A stretch of DNA of 34,136 nucleotides from Acidimicrobiia bacterium (GCA_029863385.1 JAOTVU010000036.1:1-34136), one strand, 5' to 3'. Shown: positions 25,894-34,136, counted from the first letter of the stretch. Notes: generated by a model not told the origin, from the sequence alone. Numbers and translations: made by a program.

Positions 25894-27732
25894 GTGACTG
25901 CTGTCGCTGAACAAACGAGACCCGGTCGAGTCGAACGAGGTGAGGGTCTGGCCCTGATCGGGCGTCAGGTGAGTCGCGCCCCCCGCCAGTTCGCCGTGGG
26001 GGCGGCCGGCACGATCGCCTACGCGCTGGCCACCGTTGCGTCGTCATACGTGATCGGTTGGGTCACCGACGACGTGCTCATCCCCGCCGTCCAGGAGGGT
26101 GACCTCACCAGGGCCGCCCAGGCGTTGGCCGCGGCCGCCATCCTGGGTGTGGCGATGGTCCGGGCCGTCGGCATCGCCTTCCGCCGCTTCGGAGCCTACA
26201 CCGCCCAATACCATCTCCAGGCCCGGGATCGGATCGAGATCACCGACCGTTACCTCGAGCTGCCCATCGAGTGGCACCGGCGTCACCCGGCCGGGCAGCT
26301 CCTGTCGAACGTCAACGCGGATGTCGAGGCTGCATCGAACATCGCCTCGCCGCTGCCCATGGCCCTCGGGGTTGTCGTCATGCTGGGCGTGACCGCCGCC
26401 TTCATGGTGGTGACCGACCCGTTCCTGGCCGTGGTCGGGTTCGCCGTGGCCCCGGCCATCGCCATCGCCAACTTCGCCTATCAGCGCCGCATCACCGTCG
26501 TCACCATCGAGGCCCAGCGACTCCGGGCCGAGGTGTCGGAGATCGCCCACGAGTCGTTCGACGCCGCCCTCGTGGTCAAGACGCTGGGCCGGGAGGACGC
26601 CGAGGTCGGCCGGTTCGGTGCCAGCTCCGACGAGCTGCGGGATCGTATGGTCGACGTCGGTCGGCTCCGGGCCATCTTCGATCCGATCATGGAGGCGCTA
26701 CCCAGTCTCGGGACGCTGGCCGTGCTGCTGGTCGGGGCGTGGCGGGTCGACGCCGGCATCATCTCCGCCGGCACGCTCGTCACCTTCGCCTACCTCTTCC
26801 GGCTGGTGACCCTGCCGATGCGGGTCTTCACCTGGTTGATGATGATGATTCCGCAGGCCGTTGCCGGCCATCGACGGGTCGACAGCGTACTCCGGGAGAA
26901 GGCCGGCGTCGCCTACGGTGAGGCCGTGCCCCGGCGGTCGGGAGCGGCGGCGGCCGAGGTCGACACCATCTCCTACACCTACCCGGAAGACTCCCACACC
27001 GACCTGTCCGACCTGCCGGTGGCCTTCGAGGCCGAGGCGCCCGACGGTCGCGGCATCGAGTCGATCTCACTCGACGTGGCGCCGGGCAGCACGGTGGCCA
27101 TCGTCGGGCCGACCGGTTCGGGCAAGTCGACGATCGCCCAACTGATGGTCCGTCTCTTCGATCCCGACTCGGGTTGCATCGCGCTCGACGGCCACGGTCT
27201 CATCGCCGTGGAACGTGACGCCATCGCCTCCCAGACCGCCATCGTGTTCCAGGAGGCGTTCCTGTTCGACGACACCATCCGGGCCAACATCACCCTCGGC
27301 CGCGACTTCGACGACGCCGACGTTGCCGAGGCCGCCCGCCTCGCCCAGGCCGACAAGTTCATCGAGGCCCTGCCCGAGAGCTACGACACGCCGGTCGGGG
27401 AGCGGGGCGCGAACCTGTCGGGCGGCCAGCGGCAGCGGATCGCCCTGGCCCGAGCGTTGATTCGCAGACCTCGGCTGTTGATCCTCGACGACGCAACCTC
27501 CGCCGTCGACCCGGCCGTCGAAGCCGCGATCCTCGACGAGTTGGCCGATCTCGACACCAGCGTGGTCATCGTGGCCTATCGTCGCAGCTCGATCCTGCTC
27601 GCCGACACCGTGATCTACGTCGACGACGGCCGGGTCATCGGTCGGGGCGATCACGCCGAGCTGTACGCCACCGTTCCCGCCTACGCCGCGTTGATCGACG
27701 CGTACGACGTGGAAGGGGCCGACGAGTCATGA
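25894..27732 (+). CDS. Heterodimeric ABC exporter, subunit with degenerate ATPase site
   Basis: The 612-residue product has a six-helix exporter membrane domain (residues 25-320) followed by an ATPase domain. Walker A GPTGSGKST (405-413) and the signature LSGGQ (508-512) are canonical. In Walker B, LLILDDATS has Asp533 where the catalytic Glu should be, and the switch His is replaced by Tyr562 (VAYRRSS). These changes mark the degenerate-site subunit of heterodimeric exporters such as TM287/288 or LmrCD. It pairs with the product of 27827-29746. Substrates could be drugs, lipids or peptides; none is indicated. The start is GTG with a leaderless -10 box. Confidence 0.92.
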   Translation: MTAVAEQTRPGRVERGEGLALIGRQVSRAPRQFAVGAAGTIAYALATVASSYVIGWVTDDVLIPAVQEGDLTRAAQALAAAAILGVAMVRAVGIAFRRFGAYTAQYHLQARDRIEITDRYLELPIEWHRRHPAGQLLSNVNADVEAASNIASPLPMALGVVVMLGVTAAFMVVTDPFLAVVGFAVAPAIAIANFAYQRRITVVTIEAQRLRAEVSEIAHESFDAALVVKTLGREDAEVGRFGASSDELRDRMVDVGRLRAIFDPIMEALPSLGTLAVLLVGAWRVDAGIISAGTLVTFAYLFRLVTLPMRVFTWLMMMIPQAVAGHRRVDSVLREKAGVAYGEAVPRRSGAAAAEVDTISYTYPEDSHTDLSDLPVAFEAEAPDGRGIESISLDVAPGSTVAIVGPTGSGKSTIAQLMVRLFDPDSGCIALDGHGLIAVERDAIASQTAIVFQEAFLFDDTIRANITLGRDFDDADVAEAARLAQADKFIEALPESYDTPVGERGANLSGGQRQRIALARALIRRPRLLILDDATSAVDPAVEAAILDELADLDTSVVIVAYRRSSILLADTVIYVDDGRVIGRGDHAELYATVPAYAALIDAYDVEGADES

Positions 27733-27830
27733 CCGCCGTCGTGCCGGAGGCCCGACTTACCGAGTTTCGCCCGGCGGCGAAACATCGTCCGCTGGAGTCG
27801 TTCGTGCGGGATCGGAAGGTCGAGCCATGA
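27729..27830 (+). CDS. 33-residue ORF coupled to both ABC exporter genes
   Basis: This short frame starts with an ATG overlapping the stop of the first ABC gene (ATGA at 27729-27732), and its own TGA overlaps the ATG of the second (ATGA at 27827-27830). It spans the gap exactly, in a third reading frame. The peptide begins MTAVVPEARLTEFRP and is basic, with no membrane segment. A GGAAGGGG site precedes its start by ten bases and a GGAAGG within it serves the next gene. It may only carry ribosomes across the gap, or encode a real small subunit. Its first 12 bases are identical to those of the downstream gene. Confidence 0.5.
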   Translation: MTAVVPEARLTEFRPAAKHRPLESFVRDRKVEP

Positions 27831-29746
27831 CCGCCGTCGATACCGGCGAGAGCGCTGAGCCTCAGAAGCCGAAGTCTGCTTCCCGGCCGACGGCTCCCGT
27901 GGCCGAGGCCGACGCAACAACCGCACCTGGGTCGAACAGCGGCGCCTGGGCCACCGTGCGGCGCGGTATTGCCCTGTCCCCGGAGTTGCGGGTCGGGCTC
28001 GGCGGCACCCTCGTACTCGCGCTGATCGCCACCGCCGGTCGCCTCGTCGTTCCGATCGCGGTTCAGCAGGTCATCGACCGGGGCATCCTCGCCGGTGTCG
28101 AGGTCGGGGTCACCACCGACGGTCCGATCGACGTCGACCTGCGGTTCGTGAGCTGGATGGTCGGCCTCGCCGTGGCCGCCGTGATCGTCACCGGCGGCGT
28201 GACGTCGTGGATGCACATGCGGCTCGCCCGGGTGTCGGAATCAGCGCTGTCCCACCTCCGCGTCCGGGCCTTCCGCCACATCCACGACCTGTCGATGCTC
28301 CATCAGGCCTCCGAACAGCGAGGGTCGCTGGTCTCCCGGGTCACCTCCGACATCGACCAGATCAGCCGGTTCCTCCAGTGGGGTGGGCTGCAACTGCTGA
28401 CCAACTCGGGGCAGGCCATTCTCTCCGTGGGCGTGATGCTGTTCTATTCGGTGCCGCTCGGCATCGTCGTGCTGTTGACGGTTCCGGTGATCGTCGCCAC
28501 CATCCGCTGGTTCCAGACCCGACTCGACGACGCCTTCGGCATCGTGCGCACGAAGGTGGGGCGGATGCTGGCGGTGCTGGCCGAGGCCGTGGTCGCGGCG
28601 CCGGTGATCCGGGCCTACGGTATCGAGGAGCGCACCCGCACCCGTCTGGCCGACGCCATCGAGGACCATCGGGCTGCGGCGGTGAAGGCCGGATGGTTGT
28701 CGGCCAGCTTCTCCGGGGCGGGCGAGATCCTCTCAGCGATGGTGGTGGCCGTGACTCTGGTCGTCGGGGCGACGATGGCGGTGTCGGGTTCGGTGTCGAT
28801 CGGCACCGTCGTGGCCTTCATGTTCCTGATCCAGCTGTTCATCCAGCCGGTGCAGTTTCTGGGTGAGGCGGTCAACGAGGCCCAGGTGGCGGTGGCCGGG
28901 TGGCGCCGGGTGCTCGACGTGATGGACATTCCGCCCGACGTGGCCGACCCCGGCGACCGGGGCCGGCCGCTGCCCGCCGGCAAGCTGGGTATCGAGTTCG
29001 ACAACGTCGCCTTTCGTTACCCGCTCAAGGGCGAAACGGCTGCGACCGCCACCGGCCATCTGGCGGTGCGTGACGTCTCGCTCGAGATCAAGCCGCGGAC
29101 CAACGTGGCGGTGGTCGGGGAGACCGGCTCGGGCAAGACCACATTCGCCAAGTTGCTGTGTCGCCTGATGGACCCGACCTCGGGTGAGGTCCGCATCGGT
29201 GGCATCGATGTCCGCACGGTCGCCTTCCGCTCGCTACGGGACCGGGTGGTCATGGTGCCCCAGGAGGGGTCGCTGTTCCGTGGCACGATCGCCGACAACA
29301 TCCTCATGGGCCAGCCCGACGCCACCGAAGCCGACATCCGGGCGGTGTTCGTCGAGCTCGGTCTCGACGAGTGGCTCGACGAACTCGAGCGGGGCGTCCA
29401 CACCCAGGTCGGGGAGCGGGGCGGCTCGCTCTCGATAGGCGAACGTCAGCTCGTGACCCTCGTCCGTGCCGCCATCGCCGATCCCGATCTGCTCGTGCTC
29501 GACGAGGCGACGTCTTCGGTCGACCCCGCCACCGAGGTTCGTATCAGCCGGGCGCTCGGCAAGCTCACCCAGTCCCGCACCGTCGTCACGATCGCCCACC
29601 GCCTGTCGACAGCCGAGGCCGCCGACCGGGTGCTGGTTTTCGACAACGGCCTGGTGGTCGAGGACGGCACCCACGCTGAGCTTGCCGCCGCCAACGGCGT
29701 GTACGCCGGGCTCTACGAAGCTTGGCAACGCGGCACCGCCGCCTGA
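27827..29746 (+). CDS. Heterodimeric ABC exporter, catalytic subunit
   Basis: The 639-residue product has a polar N-terminal extension of about 45 residues, a six-helix membrane domain and an ATPase domain. Walker A GETGSGKTT starts at residue 431, Walker B LLVLDEATSS keeps the catalytic Glu560, and the switch His591 is present in TIAHRLST. The signature, however, is LSIGE (535-539) in place of LSGGQ. This is the mirror image of its partner: here the catalytic residues are intact and the signature is degenerate. The two subunits together form one competent and one degenerate ATP site. The start is an ATG with GGAAGG seven bases upstream, inside the coupling ORF. Confidence 0.93.
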   Translation: MTAVDTGESAEPQKPKSASRPTAPVAEADATTAPGSNSGAWATVRRGIALSPELRVGLGGTLVLALIATAGRLVVPIAVQQVIDRGILAGVEVGVTTDGPIDVDLRFVSWMVGLAVAAVIVTGGVTSWMHMRLARVSESALSHLRVRAFRHIHDLSMLHQASEQRGSLVSRVTSDIDQISRFLQWGGLQLLTNSGQAILSVGVMLFYSVPLGIVVLLTVPVIVATIRWFQTRLDDAFGIVRTKVGRMLAVLAEAVVAAPVIRAYGIEERTRTRLADAIEDHRAAAVKAGWLSASFSGAGEILSAMVVAVTLVVGATMAVSGSVSIGTVVAFMFLIQLFIQPVQFLGEAVNEAQVAVAGWRRVLDVMDIPPDVADPGDRGRPLPAGKLGIEFDNVAFRYPLKGETAATATGHLAVRDVSLEIKPRTNVAVVGETGSGKTTFAKLLCRLMDPTSGEVRIGGIDVRTVAFRSLRDRVVMVPQEGSLFRGTIADNILMGQPDATEADIRAVFVELGLDEWLDELERGVHTQVGERGGSLSIGERQLVTLVRAAIADPDLLVLDEATSSVDPATEVRISRALGKLTQSRTVVTIAHRLSTAEAADRVLVFDNGLVVEDGTHAELAAANGVYAGLYEAWQRGTAA

Positions 29747-29792
29747 CCCTCCCAACACACCACACCCGGACCCGCTACCACCCGTTCCCCAC

Positions 29793-29849
29793 CCCGGAAT
29801 TGGCAGATTTCCTGCGCGCCGGGGGCGCGCGAAATCTGCCAGATCCGGG
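29793..29849. terminator. Long near-perfect hairpin between convergent genes
   Basis: CCCGGA, GGCAGATTTC and GCGCGCC pair in turn with GGCGCGC, GAAATCTGCC and TCCGGG, with a 3-base GGG loop, a CT bulge and a 3-by-3 internal mismatch. That is 23 pairs over 57 bases. It lies between the stops at 29746 (+) and 29870 (-), so it could end transcription from both sides, though neither side has a clear T-run. It could also be a copy of a dispersed palindromic repeat. Confidence 0.6.
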
Positions 29850-29869
29850 AGGCGGCCGGAACCGACCGC

Positions 29870-30472
29870 TCAGCGGCGGAGGACGGCCAGCACGTTGCCA
29901 CCCGGGAACAGTCGGGCCAGGAATGTGGCCTCGTAGACGTCCTGAATGAGTCGTGATCGGTTGATGACGGGTTCGGCCAGCCGGTGCCACAGCAGCCAGC
30001 GTCCCGGCCCGTCGCCGTCGTTCATCTGCAGCGTCACGTCCTCGACGGCCGAGAAGGCGAAGTCGAAGTAGTAGGAGCGCTTTCCTCCGGCCACGAACAT
30101 GTCGAGCGTCCGCAGCGAGAAGCCCCGGCGATGCGTGGGGTCGATCCAGAGGTTCCGGGAGGTGAAGTGCACGGTCGAGACGATCAGGCGCCCTCCCGGC
30201 GAGAGCACCCGGTGCAGCTCGGCCAGGGCCGGGATGAGGTCGACGTGTTCGAGCACGTCGCGGGCCACGATCACGTCGAAATGTCCGTCGGCGAACGGCA
30301 ACTTGTCCTCGCCGAGCGCGCACACCACGTCGACGCCGGGGAGATCGGCGACGTCGGTATTGACCCAGCCGGGCCAGACGTCGTGACCGCAGCCGACGTT
30401 CAGACCCTTGTCCGCCTCAGGCGTTTCGGGGAGCACTTGGGCCAGGTAACGATCGAAGGTCAGTGACATCAT
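29870..30472 (-). CDS. SAM-dependent methyltransferase (class I)
   Basis: The 200-residue product is a Rossmann-fold methyltransferase. Motif I is LNVGCGHD (24-31), which binds SAM, followed by WVNTDVADLPGVDVV (acidic residue for the ribose) and FDVIVARDVLEHV, then LHRVLSPGGRLIVST, the standard Methyltransf_11 pattern. Its start codon directly follows the stop of the flippase gene (TAGATG), so translation is coupled. In this operon with a glycosyltransferase and a flippase it probably methylates a sugar or lipid-linked glycan, but the substrate is inferred from context only. A second ATG directly follows the first, so the start is uncertain by one codon. Confidence 0.87.
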   Translation of the reverse strand: MMSLTFDRYLAQVLPETPEADKGLNVGCGHDVWPGWVNTDVADLPGVDVVCALGEDKLPFADGHFDVIVARDVLEHVDLIPALAELHRVLSPGGRLIVSTVHFTSRNLWIDPTHRRGFSLRTLDMFVAGGKRSYYFDFAFSAVEDVTLQMNDGDGPGRWLLWHRLAEPVINRSRLIQDVYEATFLARLFPGGNVLAVLRR

Positions 30473-31807
30473 CTAGCTATCGGCCGTGGCCATCCCGACA
30501 TGAGCCGGTCGGCCCCGGTCCCGCAACACAACCGAGACGCCGCAGGCCACCAGGAAGACCGTCTGGCCGGCGACGAACATGAATCCGACCGACGGCAGCG
30601 AATCGACCATGGCCACCGCTGTCACCGTCGCGCAGCCACCGAGAGCGGCATTGAGCAACATCGCACCCCCACCGTGGCGGGCGCCGATGCCGATGTTCAG
30701 CGTCATCGCCACCAGGCCGAGCAACTGGCCGACCAGGATGAGCGGCAGGAGCTGCGTCGTCGGCTCGAAGCCTTTGTCGTAGAGCACCGGCACGATCACG
30801 GGCGCCGCCAGGGACAGCGCAGCGACCACTGCCACGCCACGAAGCAACAAGCGCCGGAGTTGGGCACCGATGACGGTGATGAAGGCCTGTCGATCCGTCG
30901 CCACCTCGGCGACACGGGCCGAGAAGTCACCGTTGAGCTCGAACGTGAACAGGGTCGCCATGCCGGCGGCAATGGTCGCCGCCGCCCGGTAGAAGCCGGC
31001 GCCATCGACACCCTGCCGGGCGGCGACGACCATCGGAACGATCAACAACATGCTGGCGGTGAACAGGGTGCCGAGCACGTGAGGCACGCCGTAGCGCAGG
31101 AGCGCCGGGATTTCGTCGACGGCGGCCCGCAATGACGACGACGGCGTGACCTTGGCCGTCCGCCCCCACACCACCGCGCCCGTGGTGAGCAACGAGGCCA
31201 GCATTGCGATGAGGTGGACCCGGCCGATGCCGGCCACACCCCACGCCCGGAAACCGATCAGCGCCACCAGCGGCGTGGAGGCGGCACCGAGGGCAAGGGC
31301 GAGACTGACCCGTCGAACCCGACGCTGGGCCACCATCGAGTTGACCTGCAGCGTCACCCATCCGAACGTGATGCCCGCCGCCACCGCCAGGAGGAACACC
31401 TGCCGCCCGCCGTTGCCTGCGCCGAAGAGCAGTCGGGCCAGCGGACGGTTCAGCACGAGCGCTGATACGGCCACCACCGACAGCGACGCCAGACCGGCCA
31501 GCTCGGCCCCTCGGAGCATCGCCCCGAAGTCGGGTGGGGTCGGTGCCGATCGACGTCGCCCCGACTCCCGAACCAGTGCCTCGCCCGTGCCGAGTGCGCA
31601 CAGCGCCACGATGTTGGCCACCGCCTGCACCAACGCATAGGTGCCGACTCCCGCCGCTCCGAGCAGCGTGGCCGCGAGCTTCGAAGTGATCACGCCGGCC
31701 ACCAGCTGCACCATGGCGGCGGCGGTCAACGTGTTGTCGTTCAGCAGCACACGGGCTCGGGCGGTCCGATCGGCCGGTACCGCGGGTCGGCTCGGAGCAG
31801 CCGACAT
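30473..31807 (-). CDS. Polysaccharide flippase-like membrane protein (MATE/MVF type)
   Basis: I start at the ATG at 31807, four bases after the glycosyltransferase stop; the open frame runs further, but only as a shadow of that gene. The 444-residue product has about 12-14 membrane helices with short polar loops, beginning NTLTAAAMVQLVAGVITSKLAATLLGAAGVGTYALVQ, the typical first-helix pair of Wzx-like flippases that move lipid-linked sugars across the inner membrane. No enzyme motif is present. Its place between a GT4 glycosyltransferase and a methyltransferase fits a small exopolysaccharide or cell-wall glycan operon. A polymerase and priming transferase are not seen in the window, so the pathway is incomplete here. 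Confidence 0.82.
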   Translation of the reverse strand: MSAAPSRPAVPADRTARARVLLNDNTLTAAAMVQLVAGVITSKLAATLLGAAGVGTYALVQAVANIVALCALGTGEALVRESGRRRSAPTPPDFGAMLRGAELAGLASLSVVAVSALVLNRPLARLLFGAGNGGRQVFLLAVAAGITFGWVTLQVNSMVAQRRVRRVSLALALGAASTPLVALIGFRAWGVAGIGRVHLIAMLASLLTTGAVVWGRTAKVTPSSSLRAAVDEIPALLRYGVPHVLGTLFTASMLLIVPMVVAARQGVDGAGFYRAAATIAAGMATLFTFELNGDFSARVAEVATDRQAFITVIGAQLRRLLLRGVAVVAALSLAAPVIVPVLYDKGFEPTTQLLPLILVGQLLGLVAMTLNIGIGARHGGGAMLLNAALGGCATVTAVAMVDSLPSVGFMFVAGQTVFLVACGVSVVLRDRGRPAHVGMATADS

Positions 31808-31811
31808 GACC

Positions 31812-32993
31812 TCAACGATCCAGCAGATGAGGAGCCGGTTCGAGCTGCAACGCGACGTTCGGCGGCTGCCACGGCTGTGGACTGTCGAACACCGAGAAAA
31901 TCGAGTCGAGCATGTCCTTGCGATCGAAGGTGGCGTGGGCCCACTGCTGCGCGGCCTCACCTAATTCGGATCGGTGGGCGGGGTCGTCGATCAGTTGTTG
32001 CAGAGACTGGGCCAGCGCTTCGATGTCGCCCAGCGGTGCGACCAAACCGGTCTCGCCATCACGGTTGACCCAGGTGACGCCGGTCGGAAGATCGTAGGTC
32101 ACGACCGGCGTACGGCAGGCCATCGCCTCAACCTGGGCGATGCCGAACGCCTCGGAGTTGTGGATCGACGGCATGGCGAAGACGTCGGCCGCCCAGAGCA
32201 GATCCACGAACATCTGGGCGTCGAGGTGCGGCATCATGGTCAGCCGGCGGGGTTGGGCTGCCGCGCTGGCGGCGATTTCGCCGGCGCACGGGCCGTCACC
32301 GGCCACCACCAGATGGGCGTCCTTGACGTGCTCGAAGGCGGCGACGAGTTGCCCGATGCCCTTGTAGCGGGCGAGCCGTCCGGCGCTGACGATCAGAGCG
32401 TCGTCGCCCGCCAGTTCCTCCTTCAGCGCCTCGACCCGGGCCGCCCGCTCGGGTGTCCACTCGTAGCGGGACAGGTCGATGCCGTACGGCACCACATCGA
32501 TCTTGTCGGCGAAACGAGGGAGAACCTCGGAGCTCGAGATGTGATGGGGTGTGGCGACGATGATGCGGTCGGCGGTCGTCAGATGGTGGTTGATGATCGG
32601 TCCGTAGATCGGGGCGAGTGCCCGCTGGCGGATGATGTCCGAGTGCCACCAAACCATGATCCGACCGAACCCGCCTCGAAGTGACGGCCTGGTCCGGAGC
32701 GCCGTCGCGGCCAGCAGCGTGGGTTCGTGGACGAGCAGCACGTCGGCTTCGGCCTCGGCCAACGCCTGACCGTAGCCCAGGGTGAGCGGGAACGACAGCG
32801 GCCGGGCCAGTGTCGGGGTGCGGACCACCACCGTCCCGGCTCGGGTCTCCTGGTCGCGGCGACGGTCGTCGGCCGCCACCACCACGCAACTGTCCCAGCC
32901 ACGATCGACCGCCCCGCCGGCGATCTCGCGCATGACCGTCTCCACCCCACCGATGTGGGGCTCGTATGCCTTTCCAGCCTGAGTGAGCTTCAC
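31812..32993 (-). CDS. Glycosyltransferase family 4
   Basis: The 393-residue product has the GT-B fold of GT4 retaining transferases: an N-terminal acceptor domain starting KLTQAGKAYEPHIGGVETVMREIA (the GGVE loop), then IVSAGRLARYKGIGQLVAAF and the nucleotide-sugar site SIHNSEAFGIAQVEAMACRTPVV, with the E-x7-E pair Glu281 and Glu289. It should transfer a sugar from a nucleotide donor to a lipid-linked or glycan acceptor at the inner face of the membrane. The start is GTG; a GATAAG sequence six bases before it might be a poor -10 box. It is the first gene of a three-gene operon and is divergent from the amylosucrase gene. Confidence 0.92.
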   Translation of the reverse strand: MKLTQAGKAYEPHIGGVETVMREIAGGAVDRGWDSCVVVAADDRRRDQETRAGTVVVRTPTLARPLSFPLTLGYGQALAEAEADVLLVHEPTLLAATALRTRPSLRGGFGRIMVWWHSDIIRQRALAPIYGPIINHHLTTADRIIVATPHHISSSEVLPRFADKIDVVPYGIDLSRYEWTPERAARVEALKEELAGDDALIVSAGRLARYKGIGQLVAAFEHVKDAHLVVAGDGPCAGEIAASAAAQPRRLTMMPHLDAQMFVDLLWAADVFAMPSIHNSEAFGIAQVEAMACRTPVVTYDLPTGVTWVNRDGETGLVAPLGDIEALAQSLQQLIDDPAHRSELGEAAQQWAHATFDRKDMLDSIFSVFDSPQPWQPPNVALQLEPAPHLLDR

Positions 32994-33098
32994 CCATCCC
33001 TTATCGGATCGGAGGCCTCAGGTTTGAGACTGTGACGGTTGTTGGCAGATCTCATCACGGCTGCGACCGCGTCAAGACCCAGGACACCGCGCCACGGC

Positions 33099-33128
33099 TT
33101 GAGCACGCCGCCGAGAGGACGGTACCGT
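33099..33128 (+). promoter_or_regulatory. Candidate promoter of the amylosucrase gene
   Basis: TTGAGC (33099-33104), an 18-base spacer, then TACCGT (33123-33128). Transcription would start near 33135, giving a leader of about 24 bases that includes GGAACGG before the ATG at 33159. Confidence 0.35.
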
Positions 33129-33158
33129 GGCCCGAATGCGGCTGGAACGGCAGCCTCG

Positions 33159-34136
33159 ATGGACGCGATGAGCACGACCAAACCCACACCTCAACAGGAG
33201 CGGATGTTCGCCCTGCGGTTCGAACGGAGCCGTCAGGACCTGTTCGGCATGTTGGAACGGCTCTACGGCCACCGCGTTGACTACGCCGACTTCGTCGATG
33301 CCCTCACCGAAACGCTCAGGACCAACTGGCGCCGCCGCCCCGAGGACCTCAAGTGGCTCGATCTGCAGCGCGACCTCGAACCGGACTGGTTCCAGCGGAG
33401 CGACCAGGTCGGCTACGTCTTCTACATCGAGCGGTTCAACGGCGACCTCCTCGGCATCCTCGACAAGCTGGATCACCTGGAGGATCTCGGCGTCACCTAC
33501 GTCCACCTCATGCCGTGCCTCAAACCGCGCGAAGGCGACAACGACGGCGGCTACTCGGTTCAGGACTACCGGGCGATCAACCCCCACTACGGCACGATCG
33601 ACGACCTGGAGCACGTGGCCTCGGTTCTGCGGGAGCGCGGTATCAGCCTGTGTATCGACCTCGTGCTCAACCACACCGCAAAGGAGCACGAGTGGGCGGT
33701 ACGGGCACGGGCCGGTGAGCAGCGCTACGTCGACTACTACTGGATCTTCGACGACGACGGGCTGCCCAAGCAGTACGAGCAGACCCTGGTCGAGATCTTC
33801 CCCGATCAGGCCCCCGGCAGTTTCTCCTTCCATCGAGATTTTGGGCTGTCCGATGAAGCGTCCGAGGATTCCAGCGCCATCGATCGGGCCGGCAAATGGG
33901 TGTGGACCACGTTCAACGAACACCAGTGGGATCTCAACTGGGCCAACCCGTGGGTGTTCCTCGAGATCGTCGACGTCGCTTTGTTCCTGGCCAACAAGGG
34001 AGCGTCGGTTCTACGACTCGACGCCGTTGCGTTCATGTGGAAACGGCTGGGCACCCGCTGCCAGTCGGAGCCCGAGGTGCACATGATCCTGCACGCTTTC
34101 CGGGCGGCCACCCGCATCGCCGCGGCGGGCGTCATC
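33159..34136 (+). CDS. Amylosucrase-like GH13 enzyme (3' end cut by window edge)
   Basis: I translated 326 codons to the window edge without a stop. The sequence follows Neisseria-type amylosucrase (GH13 subfamily 4): VGYVFYIERFNGDLLGILDKLDHLEDLGVTYVHLMP, DGGYSVQDYRAINPHYGT, LVLNHTAKEHEWA, TLVEIFPDQAPG, WTTFNEHQWDLNWANPWVF and VLRLDAVAFMWKRLGT with the nucleophile at Asp288. The general acid and third carboxylate lie beyond the edge. Such enzymes use sucrose to build alpha-1,4-glucan, releasing fructose, or isomerise it. Compared with my memory of the Neisseria enzyme there is an insertion of about 16 residues after FPDQAPGSFSF. The start may be 33159 or 33168. Sucrose specificity is inferred from family resemblance. 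Confidence 0.9.
   Translation, partial: MDAMSTTKPTPQQERMFALRFERSRQDLFGMLERLYGHRVDYADFVDALTETLRTNWRRRPEDLKWLDLQRDLEPDWFQRSDQVGYVFYIERFNGDLLGILDKLDHLEDLGVTYVHLMPCLKPREGDNDGGYSVQDYRAINPHYGTIDDLEHVASVLRERGISLCIDLVLNHTAKEHEWAVRARAGEQRYVDYYWIFDDDGLPKQYEQTLVEIFPDQAPGSFSFHRDFGLSDEASEDSSAIDRAGKWVWTTFNEHQWDLNWANPWVFLEIVDVALFLANKGASVLRLDAVAFMWKRLGTRCQSEPEVHMILHAFRAATRIAAAGVI

Noticed and set aside
33072..33923. Minus-strand frame of 283 codons
   Set aside because: Antisense to the amylosucrase, whose family motifs are clear.

Overview
The window is GC-rich, densely coded DNA of an actinobacterial type. The GyrB sequence, the DciA-gyrB pair, the frequent GTG starts and the recurrent leaderless start signals suggest the class Acidimicrobiia (Ilumatobacter-like). 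That placement is inferred from protein character and was not tested by a tree. No rRNA, tRNA, CRISPR array, transposase or prophage gene was found. No gene-free stretch exceeds about 225 bases. Both ends of the window cut a gene: a SWIM zinc-finger protein on the left and an amylosucrase on the right.

Left third (1-10,777), all on the minus strand. This is the accessory-looking part: the SWIM protein; a secreted protein coupled to a lipoprotein; then a compact operon (7,557 to 3,557) of an LCAT-type lipase, a transglutaminase-like protein and a single-pass membrane protein with an external PASTA-like domain. The last two share a 17-residue peptide, at the C-terminus of one and the N-terminus of the other, on either side of a 40-base gap. 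This looks like a receptor-effector pairing through a short self-assembly motif and is my main candidate for an undescribed system. Upstream lie a coupled pair of unknown, partly membrane-bound proteins and a HAD phosphatase fused to a HerA/DUF87-type ATPase.

Middle (10,905-20,725). Metabolic and transport genes: a DMT/EamA transporter, nicotinamidase, homocysteine S-methyltransferase, an endonuclease/exonuclease/phosphatase-fold enzyme, and a two-gene ABC exporter whose ATPase is fused to a membrane acyltransferase. DciA (DUF721) and gyrB follow without recF or gyrA beside them. The gyrB leader can fold into two strong hairpins. A VOC-family protein runs convergent to gyrB.

Right third (20,821-34,136). 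An ECF sigma factor is coupled to a membrane protein with Asp-box repeats (a probable sensor or anti-sigma partner). Then come a small membrane protein, a small HTH protein, a DEAD-box RNA helicase with a long basic low-complexity tail, a heterodimeric ABC exporter whose two subunits are joined by a 33-codon ORF coupled at both ends, a three-gene polysaccharide-type operon (GT4 glycosyltransferase, flippase, methyltransferase) and a divergent amylosucrase.

At many operon heads a TAnnnT hexamer ends 6-7 bases before the start codon, the spacing expected if the mRNA begins at the start codon. I used this to choose several starts.
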